A DNA stretch of 64,000 nucleotides from Oceanobacillus indicireducens (GCF_014647195.1 NZ_BMOS01000020.1:1-64000); one strand, 5' to 3'. Shown: positions 7,514-18,124, numbered from the stretch's first letter. Made by a program: numbers and translations. Notes: generated from the letters alone by a model not told the origin.

Positions 7514-9184
7514 TTAAGCACTATGAAATTTTTCAAACTCCGACTTAAATGCCCTCTTTCGGGAGTGTAGTTTTTTATAGTACTCTATTATCCGCTCTCT
7601 TGCATTTAAATCGCCATTGGACTCCAAGGTTTCACCCAAAGAGGCAATAAGTGCGGCTGCCTTATAATAGCTCTTACGGTAGCCTCCCCCAACGACGGCT
7701 TCTGTTCTTTGGTCTACTACTTTTGATAACCATTGAATATATTTTACATATTGTTCAGCAGATAAATCAATTTTTTCTTTCCAGGTTAGGAACTGATCTA
7801 GAAAGCAATCCCTATTGGAACTCGTATACCCTAGTCTGTGTACGAAACCATTGATAAGCTGTTTTCCAGCTTTTGTAATTTCCGAGTTCTTATTTAGCGC
7901 TAAAATAAAAAGTGGCACAGCTATCCCTATGAAACTGTTACTCCAACCCAGTTTAGTTGTTTCTTTTTTACAATCTTCATAGACAGTTTCAAATTCAGCA
8001 TTAAAAAAAGCTATAACCTTTTTTTGTTCCTTTGAAAGGTTATTTGTTAGTAATTGTCGATTTACTCGATAATCGTAATCTATTTTTTGTTCGGGCAATG
8101 TTTTTGCATATTTTGCAGCTTGGCTTGTTATTTCGCGCCCATCTTCAGTTAATTGAAATAAGCGTAGATAGTTACTTAAACTTGAATCCGAATAAAAGGC
8201 AGCCACATAGCATTTTTCTACCGTTTCATGATGGTCTAAACTATTTGCAGCTTTAGCAGTCAAATCCGCAATTTCAGCTCGAATAATCAGGTTTTTAGGT
8301 AACTGTTGCATTGCTTCAAGTCCGAGTTTTTCACACTCTATCACTTGGTTTTGGTTCAATAGATGCTCACATGCATATTTATACAGTATGGGATGGGTTG
8401 CCGACACGACCTTAGCTGTTTCACATAGTCGATGAATTCCCCCTTGATACATACATGCTTCGATCAATAGCTTCCCTGCCAAATCCCCTTGTTTATTTCC
8501 TAAAAAGGAAATCCAGTCTTCCATAAATAAATCCAGATCCGCAAGCGCCTCAGGGCCTATAATAAATATTTCTTCCATTCTTAGATTTGTTGACATTTTC
8601 CATGTGAAATAATTAAATAATGCAGCAGGTCTCCGTTTTCCTTCCGTAGCCTGATATTTTGCATAGATAGCATGTTTAGCAATATGGTTTAAATCTAATT
8701 CTACTATATTTTCTTCTACAAGATCCTCCAGTTCAAGCTCATCCCACCCTCCAGCATCCCTTTCATTTGCTTGAAACACCATCATGCAAAGCGATTCATA
8801 AATTTTAGCAGCTTGAATGTAATTTTTTTGGTATAACAATTCCTCTGCTTGCTGGAATGCCCTTAACAAATCATTACCAATTTTAAATTCATCGAAATAA
8901 TCGTATTTAAAATCACTATCCCAATAGTTTTCACCGTACACTTCATAGCCAGTGCATTCAAAATAAATTTCTCCACTTTCTATATCTTCACAGAATGCTT
9001 CTATCCATTCCACATCGGGAGTAATTAAATGTTCGCCTGGCTGATCAATTGTAAAGTTTAAAAATGCAATTCTTTTATCTTCTTTCGTGACTCTAGCTAG
9101 ATTGTATATCCAACTATCTTTTTCAGAGTCTGACATACTCGTTAATTTTTTATTAACAATTTCCATGAACTCTTGATAATTCAT
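7514..9184 (-). CDS. Uncharacterised 556-residue helical-repeat protein
   Basis: Soluble protein with no signal peptide or membrane helix. After an acidic N-terminal part (1-110) it is almost wholly helical, with TPR-like helix pairs such as AFQQAEELLYQKNYIQAAKIYESL (here seen at about 109-132). The C-terminus carries AVVGGGYRKSYYKAAALIA and a final basic YKKLHSRKRAFKSEFEKF segment. A VGGxxRxSYxKAA motif of this type also occurs at the C-terminus of SWIM-finger and related solenoid proteins, but no zinc ligands are present here. GGGGTGAT precedes the ATG. It is the second gene of a two-gene unit with the 317-residue protein 64 bases upstream, directly beside a type I restriction operon. Function unknown. 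Confidence 0.75.
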   Translation of the reverse strand: MNYQEFMEIVNKKLTSMSDSEKDSWIYNLARVTKEDKRIAFLNFTIDQPGEHLITPDVEWIEAFCEDIESGEIYFECTGYEVYGENYWDSDFKYDYFDEFKIGNDLLRAFQQAEELLYQKNYIQAAKIYESLCMMVFQANERDAGGWDELELEDLVEENIVELDLNHIAKHAIYAKYQATEGKRRPAALFNYFTWKMSTNLRMEEIFIIGPEALADLDLFMEDWISFLGNKQGDLAGKLLIEACMYQGGIHRLCETAKVVSATHPILYKYACEHLLNQNQVIECEKLGLEAMQQLPKNLIIRAEIADLTAKAANSLDHHETVEKCYVAAFYSDSSLSNYLRLFQLTEDGREITSQAAKYAKTLPEQKIDYDYRVNRQLLTNNLSKEQKKVIAFFNAEFETVYEDCKKETTKLGWSNSFIGIAVPLFILALNKNSEITKAGKQLINGFVHRLGYTSSNRDCFLDQFLTWKEKIDLSAEQYVKYIQWLSKVVDQRTEAVVGGGYRKSYYKAAALIASLGETLESNGDLNARERIIEYYKKLHSRKRAFKSEFEKFHSA

Positions 9185-9248
9185 TGTATATCACCCCGAT
9201 TTTAATTAATTGCGTCTAGGAGAGTGGTACAAACTCTTGTCTATTTGT

Positions 9249-10202
9249 TTACTGCTGTTCCAATCGTGGTAATGCATTTAGCAAGTCTCTTTTTAGGAAA
9301 AGCTTTTCAAATGCTTCGTGAAACAGTTGCGGACGATTGACTTTGTCTCCAGCTTTGACTTCTGAATGAGGCAGTTTTAAACCAGGCACTGGATTTGCTT
9401 CACCTCGTTCACGGCGTAAAGGGATATTCCATCGTTCAAAATCTCTGGATTCCATTAATACTGGAATCATTTTCTTCCCAAAAGATGTTAGAGCAATAGA
9501 CTTTGCAAAGTAATATCCATTTTTATGATAGTGATCCATCCGCTCCTGGTCTTTTTCACTATGCCAAAATCCAAACCATTCGAAATAAAGAAAGAAATAA
9601 TTCCAATGAAAAATAAGATTCGCGAGTAACGGTTGTTTATGAAACTGCAATCGAAATCCTGCCTTTTTATCTAATAACTTACTAATCACATCTGGTAGCA
9701 TAAAATAAATGGAATGGTGGTTATTTCCCACAAATTTGCTCCAATTTAAATCCACCCAAAATGTTTCCAGTAAAAAGAAATATTTCTCTGTATCTGTCAA
9801 TTTATCAAATAAGTTTCGTCGCTCTGTTATTCGTATATATCGTTTACTGAAATCCGCTGATTCCTGTTTGATTAAGGATCCGCCTCGTGCAAGTAAATAG
9901 AAAAAGTGTATGTATGGATAGTGTTCTTGCTGTGTGTTTCGTGTTTCATCTTGTGTTTTAATAGATAATTGTTCATTAATATGAGGGAGATGATTGCTTG
10001 AAATATATCCTTTTGTATTCGTAATTTGAATAGGGTGGTGCTCTATGTATTTGAGAAATCTTTCAAAGTCAATGATAAGTTGAATCGGAAATTTTGTTAT
10101 ATCCTGTGTTAACTTTTGAATTCTCACACCCATATTTGGCGCTTCTTCAGTTGCTTGGTTGAATAAACTGTCAAAGGTTAGCTGTTCCATATTTTTCTTC
10201 AT
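9249..10202 (-). CDS. Uncharacterised 317-residue protein, possibly winged-helix
   Basis: Soluble protein without export signals. Residues 38-80 (FPIQLIIDFERFLKYIEHHP and following TKGYISSNHLPHINEQL) look like a helical segment plus a small winged-helix-like unit. An aromatic-rich central helical region (YFFLLETFWVDLNWSKF, HWNYFFLYFEWFGFWHSE) follows, and the tail is basic. I recall similar segments downstream of pRiA4b ORF-3-like domains, but that domain is absent here. The ATG follows AAGGGAGGGGATTGG. It is co-directional with and just upstream of the 556-residue gene, so the two may act together; role unknown. Confidence 0.7.
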   Translation of the reverse strand: MKKNMEQLTFDSLFNQATEEAPNMGVRIQKLTQDITKFPIQLIIDFERFLKYIEHHPIQITNTKGYISSNHLPHINEQLSIKTQDETRNTQQEHYPYIHFFYLLARGGSLIKQESADFSKRYIRITERRNLFDKLTDTEKYFFLLETFWVDLNWSKFVGNNHHSIYFMLPDVISKLLDKKAGFRLQFHKQPLLANLIFHWNYFFLYFEWFGFWHSEKDQERMDHYHKNGYYFAKSIALTSFGKKMIPVLMESRDFERWNIPLRRERGEANPVPGLKLPHSEVKAGDKVNRPQLFHEAFEKLFLKRDLLNALPRLEQQ

Positions 10203-10436
10203 CCAATCCCCTCCCTTTTATACGATTATAGTTTGAACCTCTCATGACTGAAGTAACGAGATTCTTGGGAATAGTGCATAGCTGACGAATAGTGGCATAC
10301 ACGATTCATCAGCGGTTTCTCTTATTGAGCAAGCTAGCCCCGGAGTATCTACGGTTAGCTTTAACGTTACGTGTGTAATCGTAGACCTTCGTTTAGAGCT
10401 ATTATAAGGCAGCCGCCCCTTCATCCAAAGCTATAA
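10203..10436. other. Intergenic region without recognised gene
   Basis: About 230 bases separate the hsdR stop from the next minus-strand gene. They are slightly richer in G and C than the surroundings and contain no long open frame with a ribosome site. I see no clear terminator. Promoter elements for the 317-residue gene should lie here but none is convincing. Confidence 0.3.
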
Positions 10437-13400
10437 TCAAGCACCTTCAAACGCATCCACCTTCTCATTTATATCATCTATAATACTTAATATCTCCCTC
10501 ACATCCTGGATATTGTCCTCAAACAACTCAGACACGCTGCCTAATGTTCTAAACGGATCTTGCTGTAATACTTGCTTCTCTAAATAACCATTTGCAACAA
10601 CATAATCAATGATTAATCTAACGAACTTAATTTGAGTAGCATTTAACCTCTCATCAGATAGAAACTCAGAAAATGCAGCATTTACTGCCCCGCGGTCCAA
10701 TCCTACAACTTGTCGAACAAGTTTAGTGATGGGAGTATCACCGAATTCATTTTCATAGTCTTCTCGGCTACCTAACTCATGCCATAATACATTTTCTAAA
10801 AATGCAACATCATCTTTTGTTAATGGCTTATTATGCCTTAATTTAAAAATAGCCATTTCATTTTGATGCTCTTTTAAATATTGATTTACTCGTTTTTGGT
10901 AGTTTCTCAAATCGTTTGAACCGTAAATCGGTGTACCGTCAACAATCACGTCAAATGTATCTTGAAAATTGGTATAAAAGGTCTTTCTAGTTTCTTTTTC
11001 TAAGAACTGTACTAATTCACGCATTACTTTACGTACTTCTTCTAGTTCAAAAATATTTGCCTCATCCCAAAACTCTGTTGATTGGACATTTATTAATAAT
11101 TCTCTGTTCTCGTTTATTTTTGGTATCGTTCCTATTTCACTTAATTTTTCAGCAGTATCCATCACAGCCCTGATAGGTTTTGTTGCTCTCTGCGCAGTCA
11201 AATACGCAAGCTCGATTGTATACATTACATTATCAAAGCGTTTCGCCATCTCGTCATCGTCATCTGGGATGATTAAAGGTGCTACTTCTTCCTTTAGTTC
11301 CCTTACATCACTAGTCGTCAAAGCTTTCCAAATATCTTCACCTTGGAACTTATGAATATATTTAATGTTCATCCTCACTTGGAAATTTTCTTCATTTAAT
11401 CTTCGTATCTCCGTAAGTAATTCGTTAATTAAGCGGTTACGGTGAGTAATATAAGCGTCATCCTGATAATCTAATGACTGCAATTCTTTAATGATTTCTA
11501 CTCTTAAATTAAATAATCTTTCCGTTAAACTAACAACAACACTACCTTCGATTCCTTTAGGGTTTTCTCTGAAAAACTCAAAGTTACCAACATAGTCAAA
11601 AATGAGGAAGTATTCTTTATCCTGCCCCGGGCCGAATAAATCTTCACATAACCTCGTGCCACGGCCAATCATTTGCCAGAACTTTGTTTTTGAACGCACT
11701 TTTTTGAAGAACACTAAATTCACAACTTCTGGAACATCAATTCCTGTATCTAACATATCAACTGACACGGCGATATGTGGTTCAGAATCCTTCATTTTAA
11801 AGTCATCAATGATGGAGTGAGCATACTTAATGCTATAGTCCACTTGTTGACAAAACTTGCCACCATAATGCGGATACAAATGATTAAATCTGTCGACAAT
11901 ATGCTCTGCATGCTTTGCATTCTTAGCAAAAATGATCGTCTTGCCGATTCGGTCTCCTCCAGCTACTTTAATTCCTTTTTCCATTAACTCATTCAGCACG
12001 TGATCGACTGTATGGTTATTAAATAGCCACTCGTTTAACGCAGAACCACTGATATAATCAGAGAATGTTTCTTCCTCATCGAACGTCTCTTCATACATTT
12101 GCTTTTCTTCTTCGGATAGATCATCATAGTAAATTCCGTCTTCCATAAATTTAGAAACAGACTCTATTGTTCTGTAATCGACTAAATACTGCTCTTCAAT
12201 TGCTTGTTCAAGTTCATAAGCATATGTCGGATTTCCTGATTCAAGACCGAAAATCTCGTATGTATTGAAATCTATTTCATCCTTGGGAGTTGCTGTTAAT
12301 CCAACGAGGAGGCTATCAAAGTAATCAAAGATAGCACGGTATTTCTTATAGATACTTCGATGGCTTTCATCGATAATGATTAAATCAAAATGCCCTGGCG
12401 TAAATAAAGTTTTCCCGTCCTCACGCTTCGTTCCATCAATTGCATTCATCATTGTTTGATAGGTAGAGAATACTACTCTAGATAACGCTGGGCTCTCTTT
12501 ATCATCTAGTAAATTACATAAACTAAGTGATGGTACTAAATTATTAAAGGAGTTTTTTGCCTGTCTTACTAACTCTTTTCTATCGGCTAAGAATAATACG
12601 TTCTTTACCCAGTTATGACGTACGAGTACATCTACAATTGAAATAGAGACTCTTGTTTTTCCCGATCCCGTCGCCATAACAAGTAAAGCTTCGCGTTGTT
12701 TCGATTCAAATGCTTCACACACATTTACAATGGCTTCTTTTTGATACACACGGTTCGTTATGTCATCTTTTATTTCGATATTTTGTAATGAACGTTTTAA
12801 CTGTCTACGCTCCACTAACTTTATTAAATCAGGTTTGGAGTACACACCAGAAACTTTACGATCTGGATATTCTGTGTCATCCCAAATCCTTGATTCAAAA
12901 CCATTTGTTAAAAAGATAATAGGCCGTTGACCATGCATAACTTCCAAACAGTCAGCGTAAAGTTTTGCTTGTTGTTTTCCTTGATTCACACTAACTGAAG
13001 TTCTTTTTGCTTCAATAAGAGCTAAAGGCTTACCGTTATCGCCAAATAATATGTAATCAACATACCCTGCACCTTTTGCATTAGGCATACCTGTTACTTT
13101 ATATTCGATTAAAATATCTTTATCGAATGTCCAGCCTGCTAGCTTCAAATCAACATCGATATAACGTTTCCGCGTTTCATATTCAGAAATCTCATCCACT
13201 TTAAAGTCATAATCTTTTTCCCGTTGATTGTGAATACGGGTCTCTGTAACTTGTTTTCTAAGTTTCTCGTTCTCAGCTATCATGTCTTCTAATTTACGAT
13301 CTTTCGCGCTTAATTTTTCGAATAGATCTTGATATTCTTCTTTGCGCATCCGAGTTTCGCTACCTGTTAATAATACTTCTTCATTAAATGGTTTAGCTGT

Positions 13401-13787
13401 ATAGTCAACGGAGTAACAATAGTCAATCCAACTCGCAAACTCATGCAAATTCCGTAAAGAAGTGATTGCTTCTTCACGTGAAATATTAGAATTTGTATGC
13501 ACAGCAACATTACCTAATTTCACAATATAGCGAAGTAAAGGGAAGAGGTCATTATCAATGATATCTCTAAATGTTTGTTCATGAATTAATGCTGATAATC
13601 TATCGTCGTAAGGAAGTTTTAATCCCTCATCAAAGCTATAGGTCCATTTTACCGCAAGCTCTAAAGCCCTCCTCGACAAAATAGCTGTCGTAGCAGGGCT
13701 GATTTGTAAACTTTTCTCGGCTTCAAGACAAGCACTTGAAAAGGATTTGTATTGGTCTTTTTCTTTTAGAAATTCAAAGTTGGTCAA
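10437..13787 (-). CDS. hsdR: Type I restriction enzyme, R (motor/nuclease) subunit
   Basis: Translocating and cleaving subunit of a type I restriction-modification complex. The N-terminus (about 1-130) resembles the DUF4145-type domain of EcoKI-like HsdR. A coiled coil follows (145-190), then the PD-(D/E)xK nuclease core (YVDYILFGDNGKPLALIEAK) and the SF2 motor with Walker A MATGSGKTRVSISI, DESH box IIIDESHRS, motif III LTATPKDE and the motif VI-like MIGRGTRLCEDLFGPGQDKE. The C-terminal helical part should contact HsdM. A TTG at 13787 fits the GAAGGTG ribosome site better than the GTG nine bases upstream at 13796. It lies at the end of the hsdM-hsdS-hsdR operon. Confidence 0.95.
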   Translation of the reverse strand: MTNFEFLKEKDQYKSFSSACLEAEKSLQISPATTAILSRRALELAVKWTYSFDEGLKLPYDDRLSALIHEQTFRDIIDNDLFPLLRYIVKLGNVAVHTNSNISREEAITSLRNLHEFASWIDYCYSVDYTAKPFNEEVLLTGSETRMRKEEYQDLFEKLSAKDRKLEDMIAENEKLRKQVTETRIHNQREKDYDFKVDEISEYETRKRYIDVDLKLAGWTFDKDILIEYKVTGMPNAKGAGYVDYILFGDNGKPLALIEAKRTSVSVNQGKQQAKLYADCLEVMHGQRPIIFLTNGFESRIWDDTEYPDRKVSGVYSKPDLIKLVERRQLKRSLQNIEIKDDITNRVYQKEAIVNVCEAFESKQREALLVMATGSGKTRVSISIVDVLVRHNWVKNVLFLADRKELVRQAKNSFNNLVPSLSLCNLLDDKESPALSRVVFSTYQTMMNAIDGTKREDGKTLFTPGHFDLIIIDESHRSIYKKYRAIFDYFDSLLVGLTATPKDEIDFNTYEIFGLESGNPTYAYELEQAIEEQYLVDYRTIESVSKFMEDGIYYDDLSEEEKQMYEETFDEEETFSDYISGSALNEWLFNNHTVDHVLNELMEKGIKVAGGDRIGKTIIFAKNAKHAEHIVDRFNHLYPHYGGKFCQQVDYSIKYAHSIIDDFKMKDSEPHIAVSVDMLDTGIDVPEVVNLVFFKKVRSKTKFWQMIGRGTRLCEDLFGPGQDKEYFLIFDYVGNFEFFRENPKGIEGSVVVSLTERLFNLRVEIIKELQSLDYQDDAYITHRNRLINELLTEIRRLNEENFQVRMNIKYIHKFQGEDIWKALTTSDVRELKEEVAPLIIPDDDDEMAKRFDNVMYTIELAYLTAQRATKPIRAVMDTAEKLSEIGTIPKINENRELLINVQSTEFWDEANIFELEEVRKVMRELVQFLEKETRKTFYTNFQDTFDVIVDGTPIYGSNDLRNYQKRVNQYLKEHQNEMAIFKLRHNKPLTKDDVAFLENVLWHELGSREDYENEFGDTPITKLVRQVVGLDRGAVNAAFSEFLSDERLNATQIKFVRLIIDYVVANGYLEKQVLQQDPFRTLGSVSELFEDNIQDVREILSIIDDINEKVDAFEGA

Positions 13788-13814
13788 TTGTAGCACCTTC
13801 TTTCGTTTCTTCAG

Positions 13815-15002
13815 TTATACTTTCATTCCTTCTTTAAATAGTTCGCCGTTGAAGGATTTGTGGAGAATAGAATCATATAATAAGTTCATTTGCTCTAAAC
13901 TATTTGATAGTAAATTAATATATTTATCGACTTGCTTAACTTTATCTTCAAATGCATTTTGTAAAGATAAATCAGGCACTAAAATATCAAAATTTTTGAT
14001 TTGAGTATAATTAAAAGCTTGTCTAGTAGCACCGATATTTTTATTAACTACATTTTTCTGAAACTCCTCGTTAGCAAAATAATAAGATAAATAGTATGGA
14101 TTAATATACTCATTTAGTCGTATGATACATACATGCTGATTAACATTAGCTTCAAAATCTGCCCCTCTATATACAACACTTCTTCCAATTGATGCACCAG
14201 TAATGTTTAATAATACATCCCGATTATTCAATTGGCTTCTTTTCATACTTTTATGGGTTTCTTCTGAGATGAAAACTACATCTTCTAATCGCAACTCATT
14301 CCACAAGACATTTTGACTTCTAATTAGTGGAACGCCTTCTTTCAAATAGGATGTGCTTCCTCCCTTCGGTGTTGAACCACTAGTTACAAGTAAAGCGAAA
14401 TCTCCTAACTTTGATTTTTTAAAACTATAATTATTTGTTTTAACTGTCCCAAACATATCAACGAAAATACTTTGTTTTAAAGCTGATAAAGCTTCGATTT
14501 GTTGTCGTCTGTTTGTTATTACATTCTCACATGTATTTAGAATTTTTATAATTAATTCCTGTTTTTTAATCGATGGTAAAAATATTTTAATTTTTTTTAA
14601 ATCATTCTTATTAAAGCCAGCTTGTGCGGATCTACTTCCTACGTTTTTGATTAATTTTTGAAAGTATTTTGTTTGCAAAAAGTAGTATAAATACTGCTTC
14701 AATAGTAAAGATGTATCTGGAATACATTTCATTAACGCTACATTATAAGCTCCTTGTAGACCTGTTAGTATTTTCCCAACAGAAGCTCCGTATCTAGCAA
14801 TTAAGACATCATCTTTTTCACAAAGCTTCAGTTTATTATCTAATGGAACGTACTCAGGTTTTGTTGAACTTTGTGTAAAATCTCTAATTTGTAGCATCCT
14901 AACATAACCTTCTGCAGGATTTTGTAACCATAATCTTTTTGGTGGTTGACTTCCTCCTTGAAAATCACACACTGACAATAAATCTACAAATTCATTATTC
15001 AC
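13815..15002 (-). CDS. hsdS: Type I restriction-modification specificity subunit
   Basis: DNA target-recognition subunit that directs both methylation and cleavage. The 395 residues form two target recognition domains, each followed by a helical spacer. The first spacer is around 150-180 (QELIIKILNTCENVITNRRQQIEALSAL); the second is near 345-385 (NAFEDKVKQVDKYINLL). Typical TRD fragments are seen: VLIARYGASVGKI, SRSAQAGFNKNDLKKI, GASIGRSVVYRG and ATRQAFNYTQIKNF. The GTG start overlaps the end of hsdM by eight bases and follows GGAGGAG. The recognised sequence cannot be deduced by eye. Confidence 0.93.
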   Translation of the reverse strand: MNNEFVDLLSVCDFQGGSQPPKRLWLQNPAEGYVRMLQIRDFTQSSTKPEYVPLDNKLKLCEKDDVLIARYGASVGKILTGLQGAYNVALMKCIPDTSLLLKQYLYYFLQTKYFQKLIKNVGSRSAQAGFNKNDLKKIKIFLPSIKKQELIIKILNTCENVITNRRQQIEALSALKQSIFVDMFGTVKTNNYSFKKSKLGDFALLVTSGSTPKGGSTSYLKEGVPLIRSQNVLWNELRLEDVVFISEETHKSMKRSQLNNRDVLLNITGASIGRSVVYRGADFEANVNQHVCIIRLNEYINPYYLSYYFANEEFQKNVVNKNIGATRQAFNYTQIKNFDILVPDLSLQNAFEDKVKQVDKYINLLSNSLEQMNLLYDSILHKSFNGELFKEGMKV

Positions 15003-16464
15003 TTAAGAGCTCCTCCAGTTTATCTAACTCAATTGCAATATTACTTTCTAACTGTTTTATATTCCTCATTAAAATTAGTGGTTCTTCATACTCAATCTCT
15101 TCATGCACAACTTCTTTATATTTATTAATCGACAAGTCATAATCATTCTCTTTAATCTCTTCAAAAGGAACGAAGAATGATTTATCTGTACGTTTTCTTT
15201 CCTTTTCATTATCCAAATTGTGGAATCTCTCAATAATATCCGGAATATCATTCGCCTCAATTGGGCTTCGTTTATCGTCTAGTGAAAACCCATCACTCTC
15301 CATATCATAAAACCAAACGTGATCCGTTCCACCAGACCCTGTTTTCGTAAAGATGAGCACTCCTGTTGAAACTCCTGCGTATGGCTTAAATATTCCACTC
15401 GGCATACTAATAACAGCTTCTAGTTTATTGTTTTCCAATATTTCTTTCCGAATAGCTTTATGGGCATTTGATGCTCCAAATAAAACACCATCCGGTACGA
15501 TGACGGCAGCGCGTCCGCCTTTCTTTAATAGACGTAAGAATAAAGCCAAGAATAGCAATTCTGTTTTCTTTGTTTTCGTCACTTTTAATAAATCATCAGA
15601 CACGGCATCATAATCAAGTGAACCTGTAAAAGGCGGATTCGCTAGTACTAACGTATACTTTTCTTGCTCTTTATTTTGTTCATTTAAGCTATCTTGATAG
15701 CGAATATTAGGGTTATCAATCCCGTGAAGCATCATATTCATCGTACTAATTCTTAACATAGTTGTATCAATTTCAAACCCATTAAACATCGTATTGTGGA
15801 AGTGTTCTTTTAAGTCCCTCGTATAAAACAAATCGTTATGGTTTTTTCTTAGATACTCACTAGCCGATACTAAGAATCCTGCCGTACCAGCCGCTGGATC
15901 AACAATCGTGTCTTGCGGGGTCGGCTTCATTAGCGCAACCATCATATCAATAATTTGTCTTGGGGTTCTAAATTGTCCATTTGTTCCAGAACTCTGTAAT
16001 TTTGATAATAGATACTCGTATAGATCCCCTAATGAATCAACCTCACTGTCAGCACTTGTTGTCTTTGGCAGATCACTAATCCCCGCGACAACTCGAGATA
16101 ATAAAGCCGGCGATGGAATTACAAACACGGCATCTTTAATGTGTTCTGAATATGCAGATCCATCTCCACCCATCCCTTTAATAAATGGAAATACTTTTTG
16201 AGAAACTACTTCAAACATTTCCTCTGGTCCCATTTGCGAGAATGTACTCCATCTTAGCTCAGGTTGATCTTTAGGAAAAATCCCTTCATGTGGCGTCTTC
16301 AGTAACTCCGAATCCTTTTCTTTTCTTTTTTCACGGTCGTCTAAACCTTTTATATAAAGTAAATATGTAAATTGTTCAATAACGGTAAGTGGGTTTGTAA
16401 TTCCACCCGTCCAAAATGATTCCCAAATTTTATCGACTTTGCTTCGTAATTCACCTGTAATCAT
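14995..16464 (-). CDS. hsdM: Type I restriction-modification DNA methyltransferase subunit
   Basis: N6-adenine methyltransferase subunit. An N-terminal helical domain (about 1-130) precedes the catalytic domain, which shows the SAM-binding motif [13 protein letters not shown] (about 185-197) and the catalytic NPPFTGS motif (about 275). The C-terminal region carries the HsdS-contacting helices. The ATG at 16464 has GAGGAG nine bases upstream, so I prefer it to the ATG at 16485, which lies before that site. It overlaps hsdS, and the operon order M-S-R is standard. All three genes look intact, so the system is probably active. Confidence 0.94.
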   Translation of the reverse strand: MITGELRSKVDKIWESFWTGGITNPLTVIEQFTYLLYIKGLDDREKRKEKDSELLKTPHEGIFPKDQPELRWSTFSQMGPEEMFEVVSQKVFPFIKGMGGDGSAYSEHIKDAVFVIPSPALLSRVVAGISDLPKTTSADSEVDSLGDLYEYLLSKLQSSGTNGQFRTPRQIIDMMVALMKPTPQDTIVDPAAGTAGFLVSASEYLRKNHNDLFYTRDLKEHFHNTMFNGFEIDTTMLRISTMNMMLHGIDNPNIRYQDSLNEQNKEQEKYTLVLANPPFTGSLDYDAVSDDLLKVTKTKKTELLFLALFLRLLKKGGRAAVIVPDGVLFGASNAHKAIRKEILENNKLEAVISMPSGIFKPYAGVSTGVLIFTKTGSGGTDHVWFYDMESDGFSLDDKRSPIEANDIPDIIERFHNLDNEKERKRTDKSFFVPFEEIKENDYDLSINKYKEVVHEEIEYEEPLILMRNIKQLESNIAIELDKLEELLSE

Positions 16465-16561
16465 AGTTGATGCTCCTCTATTCATTTCATATATGACTAT
16501 TATACTATATAAACTCCGGCTAAACTATTATCTCTTACCGTGGAATTGATTATAATTCGTC

Positions 16562-17107
16562 TTAATTTGTAGTCCCCACCAAAATCCCAATCTCATCCAA
16601 CTTCCAGCAAACCTCCTCAATCTTCTCCATCGAATCTGCCTCCAACGTATGCAGGTGCAACCCGTTCGTCAGCGAAGATAAATGCGCAACATTCGGTCCC
16701 CGCAAATTCTCATAAAAAAGATCAACTTCCCTTCGATTACTCACCCGAATCGAAGCGGTAATATCCCCATAAACTGGATGATCCACACTCACATCCTTCA
16801 CGGTCACCCCATGATCGACAATAATATACAACTCCTCTAACGTCTGTTCCGGCGTATGGTTCACAACGATTGTCTTTCGCACCAGGTTGTCTTCCGGTTG
16901 ATTGCCCATATAAATATAACCCTGACTTGTTGCGACAACTGGCTCATTCTTTGCCTTTAAAATTGACACATCTTGCACAATCACTTGTCTCGATACATTC
17001 GCTTTTTCCGCGAACTTGGATGCGGTAATTGGCTCTTTCGACTTCTTCAGTTCATTTATAATCAGTTGTTGGCGCTCACTGGATGACATTTTTTCTTTAC
17101 TTTGCAT
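16562..17107 (-). CDS. niaR: Nicotinate-responsive NAD biosynthesis repressor NiaR
   Basis: Transcriptional repressor of NAD synthesis and niacin uptake genes in Firmicutes (formerly YrxA). An N-terminal helix-turn-helix (about 8-60, with ITASKFAEKANVSRQVIVQDV) is followed by a 3H ligand domain with three conserved histidines, seen in VVDHGVTVKDVSVDHPVYG and NGLHLHTLEA. Its 181 residues match the family. AAGGAGAT precedes the ATG. It is transcribed away from nadC, and a 14-bp perfect palindrome lies in the shared promoter region. Confidence 0.93.
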   Translation of the reverse strand: MQSKEKMSSSERQQLIINELKKSKEPITASKFAEKANVSRQVIVQDVSILKAKNEPVVATSQGYIYMGNQPEDNLVRKTIVVNHTPEQTLEELYIIVDHGVTVKDVSVDHPVYGDITASIRVSNRREVDLFYENLRGPNVAHLSSLTNGLHLHTLEADSMEKIEEVCWKLDEIGILVGTTN

Positions 17108-17179
17108 GTCTTCATCTCCTTAATTTATTAAAATTCTTATAATTAGCCCTTGATATTATATTAATTTTGTGTAAATATA

Positions 17180-17193
17180 GGTGTCATGACACC
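17180..17193. promoter_or_regulatory. Candidate NiaR operator
   Basis: GGTGTCATGACACC is a perfect 14-bp palindrome in the 180-bp niaR-nadC intergenic region. Its TGTC-N2-GACA core agrees with what I recall of NiaR sites, and its position suits control of both genes. Binding is inferred, not shown. Confidence 0.65.
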
Positions 17194-17287
17194 CACATAC
17201 ATTATCCCACTCAGCCTATTTTTATGCAATGTATGTGAAGTAATTAACAAGTGAATTCTATTAAAAAGAAAATGGAGCGGACATACT

Positions 17288-18124
17288 ATGAATCAAATCA
17301 AACTACGAAAAATGCTAGAGGACTTTTTTATGGAGGATATTGGCGATCAAGATCTAACGAGTCATGCGATTTTTCCGGCGGAGCAAAATGGAAGCGGTGT
17401 TTTTATCGCGAAGGAATCTGGGATTATTGCAGGTTTAGACATCATTCAACAAGCTTATCATTTACTAGATTCAAAATTAGAAATCTCCCTTCATTATACA
17501 GACGGAGACTATGTGCAACGGGGTGAGAGAATCGCGGAAGTTCGTGGCTCGGTTCGGCCTATCTTAACGGGGGAACGGGTTATTTTAAATCTGGTGCAGC
17601 GAATGAGCGGAATTGCGACATTAACGAATCAATGTGTAGAAACGCTGAATGACTCTTCCATTCAAATATGTGATACGAGAAAGACGACACCTGGCTTACG
17701 CATGCTCGAGAAATATGCGGTAACGGTCGGTGGCGGGAAAAATCATCGGAACGGGTTATATGATGGCGTTATGATTAAAGATAACCATATAACGTATGCC
17801 GGCTCGATTACAAAAGCGGTCGAAAGGGCTCGAAAAGCGCTTGGGCATATGGTGAAGATTGAAGTGGAAACGGAGAATAAAGAAGCCGTGCTTGAAGCAG
17901 TGGAGGCAAAAGCCGATGTGATTATGTTTGATAACCGGACTCCTGAAGAAGTGAAGGAATTTGCGAAGCTCGTGCCGTCCCCAATTATCACGGAAGCGTC
18001 TGGTGGTATTAATCTCAAAAACCTAGCAACTTATGCAGGGACGGGTGTGCACTATATTTCGCTCGGTGCGTTAACCCATTCCGTGAAGGCGCTGGATATT
18101 AGTTTACTTGTGAAAGAAGAATAA
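17288..18124 (+). CDS. nadC: Quinolinate phosphoribosyltransferase (carboxylating)
   Basis: Converts quinolinate and PRPP to nicotinate mononucleotide, CO2 and pyrophosphate in de novo NAD synthesis. The 278 residues match the family, with an N-terminal sandwich domain containing the ILTGERVILNLVQRMSGIAT motif. The barrel domain carries RKTTPGLR, EKYAVTVGGGKNHRNGLYDG, IKDNH, VEVET and MFDN, all substrate- or PRPP-binding. GGAG lies about ten bases before the ATG. nadA and nadB are not beside it. A TAXI-TRAP transporter follows after 34 bases on the same strand. Confidence 0.95.
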   Translation: MNQIKLRKMLEDFFMEDIGDQDLTSHAIFPAEQNGSGVFIAKESGIIAGLDIIQQAYHLLDSKLEISLHYTDGDYVQRGERIAEVRGSVRPILTGERVILNLVQRMSGIATLTNQCVETLNDSSIQICDTRKTTPGLRMLEKYAVTVGGGKNHRNGLYDGVMIKDNHITYAGSITKAVERARKALGHMVKIEVETENKEAVLEAVEAKADVIMFDNRTPEEVKEFAKLVPSPIITEASGGINLKNLATYAGTGVHYISLGALTHSVKALDISLLVKEE

